Shown: piece after piece, positions 62,118 to 64,000 of the stretch
Layout: every line of letters begins with the position of its first letter
Numbering within the stretch: the first letter of the stretch is position 1
DNA from: UBA4132 sp037133675
Lineage (GTDB): Bacteria > Pseudomonadota > Gammaproteobacteria > Methylococcales > Methylomonadaceae
Reading direction: 5' to 3'
DNA length: 64,000 nucleotides
Assembly: GCA_037133675.1 (NCBI GenBank)
Contig: JBAXNR010000006.1
Location: forward strand, 1-64,000
The notes under the pieces: generated by a model
Databases searched by the model: none
Seen by the model: the letters and a program-made list of their open reading frames with translations, nothing else
What the model was told of the DNA's origin: nothing
Program-made: the position numbers and the translations under genes

Positions 62118-62546
62118 TTATTCAATGATAAATAACGGTTGACCGTATTCGACAGGTTCAGCGTTATCAACCAGAATTTTAGTGACGATGCCACTTTTGT
62201 CCGATTCAATTTGATTAAGAATTTTCATCGCTTCAATAATGCACAGCGTATCGCCGACTGTGACCGATTGACCGATTTCAACAAACACTTTAGTACCTGG
62301 TGAAGCAGCGCGATAAAACGTGCCGACCATCGGTGATTTAACAATATGACCTGTGATTTTTTCTTCAACAGGCGTAGTCGCAACCGCAGCTAGTATTGGT
62401 TGAGCTACAGGTGCGGGTGCGTAAGCCACAGGAGCTGAAGAATAGCGGTTGATGCGAATAAATTCTTCGCCTTCTTTAATTTCTAATTCGGCAATACCAG
62501 ATTCTTCGACAATTTCGATGAGTTTTTTTATTTTTCTAATGTCCAT
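62118..62546 (-). CDS. accB: Biotin carboxyl carrier protein
   Basis: 142 residues. N-terminal 'DIRKIKKLIEIVEESGIAELEI', an Ala/Pro-rich linker, then the biotinyl domain with the thumb and 'IIEAMKILNQIE', whose Lys (near 108) carries biotin. It overlaps aroQ by 11 bp. Confidence 0.96.
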   Translation of the reverse strand: MDIRKIKKLIEIVEESGIAELEIKEGEEFIRINRYSSAPVAYAPAPVAQPILAAVATTPVEEKITGHIVKSPMVGTFYRAASPGTKVFVEIGQSVTVGDTLCIIEAMKILNQIESDKSGIVTKILVDNAEPVEYGQPLFIIE

Positions 62547-62994
62547 GATGATCTTTCTCGACTAATAACTGATGGGCGGCTTGTAAAGCCAGTTCGTATC
62601 CTGTTGCTCCTAATCCACAAATAATGCCTTTGGCAATATCGGAAAAATAAGAGTGTTTTCTAAAAGGTTCGCGTGCGTAGACGTTGGATAAATGAACCTC
62701 TATAAAAGGGATTTGGGTTGCAAGCAATGCGTCACGCATGGCAACGCTGGTATGGGTAAAGGCGGCAGGATTGATAATGATAAAATCAACCTGTTGATAA
62801 TAGGCTCGATGAATCAGTTCAACGATTTCATGTTCTGCGTTGTTCTGGTGGAAGCTTAACTGATGCTGCAAAGCGTGTGCCTGTTTTTCTAACGTCTGCT
62901 GAATATCGGCAAGAGTTTTATTACCGTAATGACTAGGTTCGCGGAGACCTAGTAAGTTTAAATTAGGACCATTTAAAACGGTAATCTGTGCCAT
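62536..62994 (-). CDS. aroQ: Type II 3-dehydroquinate dehydratase
   Basis: Third step of the shikimate pathway. 152 residues. 'NGPNLNLLGLREPSHYG' carries the catalytic Arg and Tyr, 'FIIINPAAFTHTSVAMRDALL' and 'IEVHLSNVYAREPFRKHSY' the rest of the site. First gene of aroQ-accB-accC, a typical gammaproteobacterial arrangement. Confidence 0.96.
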   Translation of the reverse strand: MAQITVLNGPNLNLLGLREPSHYGNKTLADIQQTLEKQAHALQHQLSFHQNNAEHEIVELIHRAYYQQVDFIIINPAAFTHTSVAMRDALLATQIPFIEVHLSNVYAREPFRKHSYFSDIAKGIICGLGATGYELALQAAHQLLVEKDHHGH

Positions 62995-63339
62995 GTAACG
63001 ATTTTTTTTAATAGGATTAGGTGAAAGGCGGCTACTATGCCCAATTTATTTTAAATTGTCCAGATATTATGCTTTTAGCCACAGATAGCGACAGTACGCC
63101 TGTTGTTTGCTGTTGTTAATTACAAATCGCTTATTTTTAATATCGGCGTGTTCCTACATTTTGCGGCACTGCCTACAAAAATAAAAATTATTATGGCTTG
63201 TTCAAAATGCGCTTAGCACCAGAAAAACTCAGCGGTATAGGTGCTAATTTAACTGTCGTTGCCCTATCCATCTGCACAGTGATTTTATCAATACCTGTAT
63301 GAATAAAGAACATTTAACAGCGCGTCCTCCAATAGAGTA
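62995..63339. other. Intergenic stretch upstream of aroQ
   Basis: It should hold the aroQ promoter on the minus strand. I find no clear box or repeat and no convincing gene. Confidence 0.4.
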
Positions 63340-63543
63340 ATGTCACAACAATTACTTTTTTTCTGGGAAGATGTTGATTTGGTGATTGATAATGTGCCAA
63401 TTCAAGTGAAAGATGCCGCTGGGAAACTGCTACGCCCGCATATCGGCGTTAATCCGATTACCGAAGATTTGCATAACGAATGGGTGTATTTCGCGCCGAT
63501 GCACGGACACAGTATTTACCGCATATCGGTGCGCTTAACATGA
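63340..63543 (+). pseudogene. Fragment of a royal-jelly/yellow-like protein gene
   Basis: The 67-residue frame contains 'EDVDLVIDNVPIQVKD', 'GKLLRPHIGVNPIT' and 'EWVYFAPMHGHSIYRI', which match an internal stretch of bacterial major royal jelly protein (MRJP)-like beta-propellers. The rest of the roughly 350-residue gene is missing on both sides. The right end runs into the truncated LysR gene. Confidence 0.6.
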
Positions 63544-63929
63544 ATATCAATGTTGGGCGCGATTTGGTCAATCAAGCCCGATAACGCGGGTATTAACAAA
63601 AATTCCATATAATCAGTAGCCGCAAGCACAAACCGCCGCTGACTGGTACTTGCTTCAAATTCCAACGGCGGCTGAATAAGCTGTTCCATGCTCAGCAATA
63701 AACCCCTGACGGGTTCAATCAACGCCAAGGCTCTTTCGGTTGGTTTCATCCCTGTGGGTGTTTTCACTAGCAACGGGTCATTCAGTTGTTGCCGCAATCT
63801 ATGCAATACATGACTCATTGCCGATTGGATAATAAACATCTGTTCCGCCGCCCGCGTCACGTTTAATTCTCGCATCAGCACATCAAATGCGACTAATAAA
63901 TTTAAATCAAAAGTTCTTAAGTTGCACAT
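63516..63929 (-). pseudogene. LysR-type regulator, truncated
   Basis: 137 of about 300 residues. The N-terminal DNA-binding half is intact ('LNVTRAAEQMFIIQSAMSHVLHRLRQQLNDPLLVKTP' in two parts, then 'MKPTERALALIEPVR'). The effector domain stops after 'NIDIHVKRTDMR', where the sequence changes to the MRJP-like fragment on the other strand. Probably non-functional as a sensor, though it might still bind DNA. Confidence 0.75.
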
Positions 63930-63943
63930 AGCGTATTTTTATA

Positions 63944-64000
63944 TTAATCCGCTGCATACAGTTTCATGCCACAGCGTTTGATGATTTCCCACGCGCTGTT
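63944..64000 (-). CDS. 3' end of a gene running off the window
   Basis: An open minus-strand frame ending at TAA 63944-63946 encodes '...WEIIKRCGMKLYAAD'. It is too short to identify. It ends 14 bp before the LysR start. Confidence 0.35.
   Translation of the reverse strand, partial: NSAWEIIKRCGMKLYAAD

Overview
The window looks like part of a gammaproteobacterial chromosome with low to moderate GC. Pointers are the aroQ-accB-accC and prmA genes, glnS, hflD, recG/ridA/ubiC, bfd-bfr, and the mixture of a very large Ser/Thr-kinase/AAA/GAF/histidine kinase, phosphoketolase, DUF29 and abundant palindromic repeats. That mixture is familiar from filamentous sulfur bacteria (Thiotrichales/Beggiatoa-like) and methanotrophs (Methylococcales). 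The placement is an inference, because no rRNA or tRNA gene is visible.

Layout. 0-2.1 kb: repeats, an unknown protein and a decayed IS630-like transposase. 2.1-5.2 kb (minus): ridA-recG-ubiC. 5.4-18.0 kb: a defence island. It holds a type I restriction-modification (R-M) locus in the order R-S-M, interrupted by two toxin-antitoxin (TA) pairs (antitoxin/Doc and UPF0175/PIN). A periplasmic di-haem peroxidase follows, then RnlA/RnlB, a TPR protein with two S1/cold-shock-like domains (TOTE-conflict-like), a frameshifted VapC, and the remains of a DUF6883/DUF4926 pair. 18.0-20.8 kb (minus): exopolyphosphatase and a membrane-anchored unknown. 20.9-22.6 kb: YadG/YadH ABC exporter. 22.7-27.7 kb: phosphoketolase, phosphoglucose isomerase and a histidine phosphatase, a sugar-phosphate block. 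28.2-34.1 kb (minus): a 1737-residue sensor kinase followed by a response regulator whose output domain looks like the clock protein KaiB. Clusters of DnaA-box-like 9-mers lie on both sides of this operon. 34.4-42.3 kb: glnS, a HaeII-like type II R-M pair, a RelBE-type TA pair, hflD and a Gld-like ABC system. 42.6-46.7 kb: surface polysaccharide genes (polyprenyl-phosphate sugar transferase, epimerase) and an ATP-grasp-like protein. 46.9-52.5 kb: a copper-handling cluster of small membrane proteins, a Cys-rich metal-binding peptide, an HMA2-like protein, CopA and a SafE-like protein, with hicBA inserted. 52.6-56.3 kb: envelope proteins, bfd-bfr with a Fur-box-like site, and a second Cys-rich metal peptide. 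56.3-64 kb (minus): tag-prmA-DUF29, a TA island (BrnT-like remnant, RES toxin, brnTA), accC-accB-aroQ, and a recombination scar joining a truncated LysR gene to a truncated royal-jelly-like gene.

Two themes stand out. First, there are about ten toxin-antitoxin or toxin-like loci in 64 kb, several placed inside core operons or R-M operons, and two toxins are broken by one missing A in an A-run. Second, several families of short composite palindromes occur. One has 100-115 bp copies with GTGGGTTAAA terminal inverted repeats and unrelated interiors, and another type of palindrome is translated in frame inside the giant kinase. The most novel candidate system is the KaiB-fused response regulator with its kinase, whose N-terminal Ser/Thr kinase domain has lost key catalytic residues.
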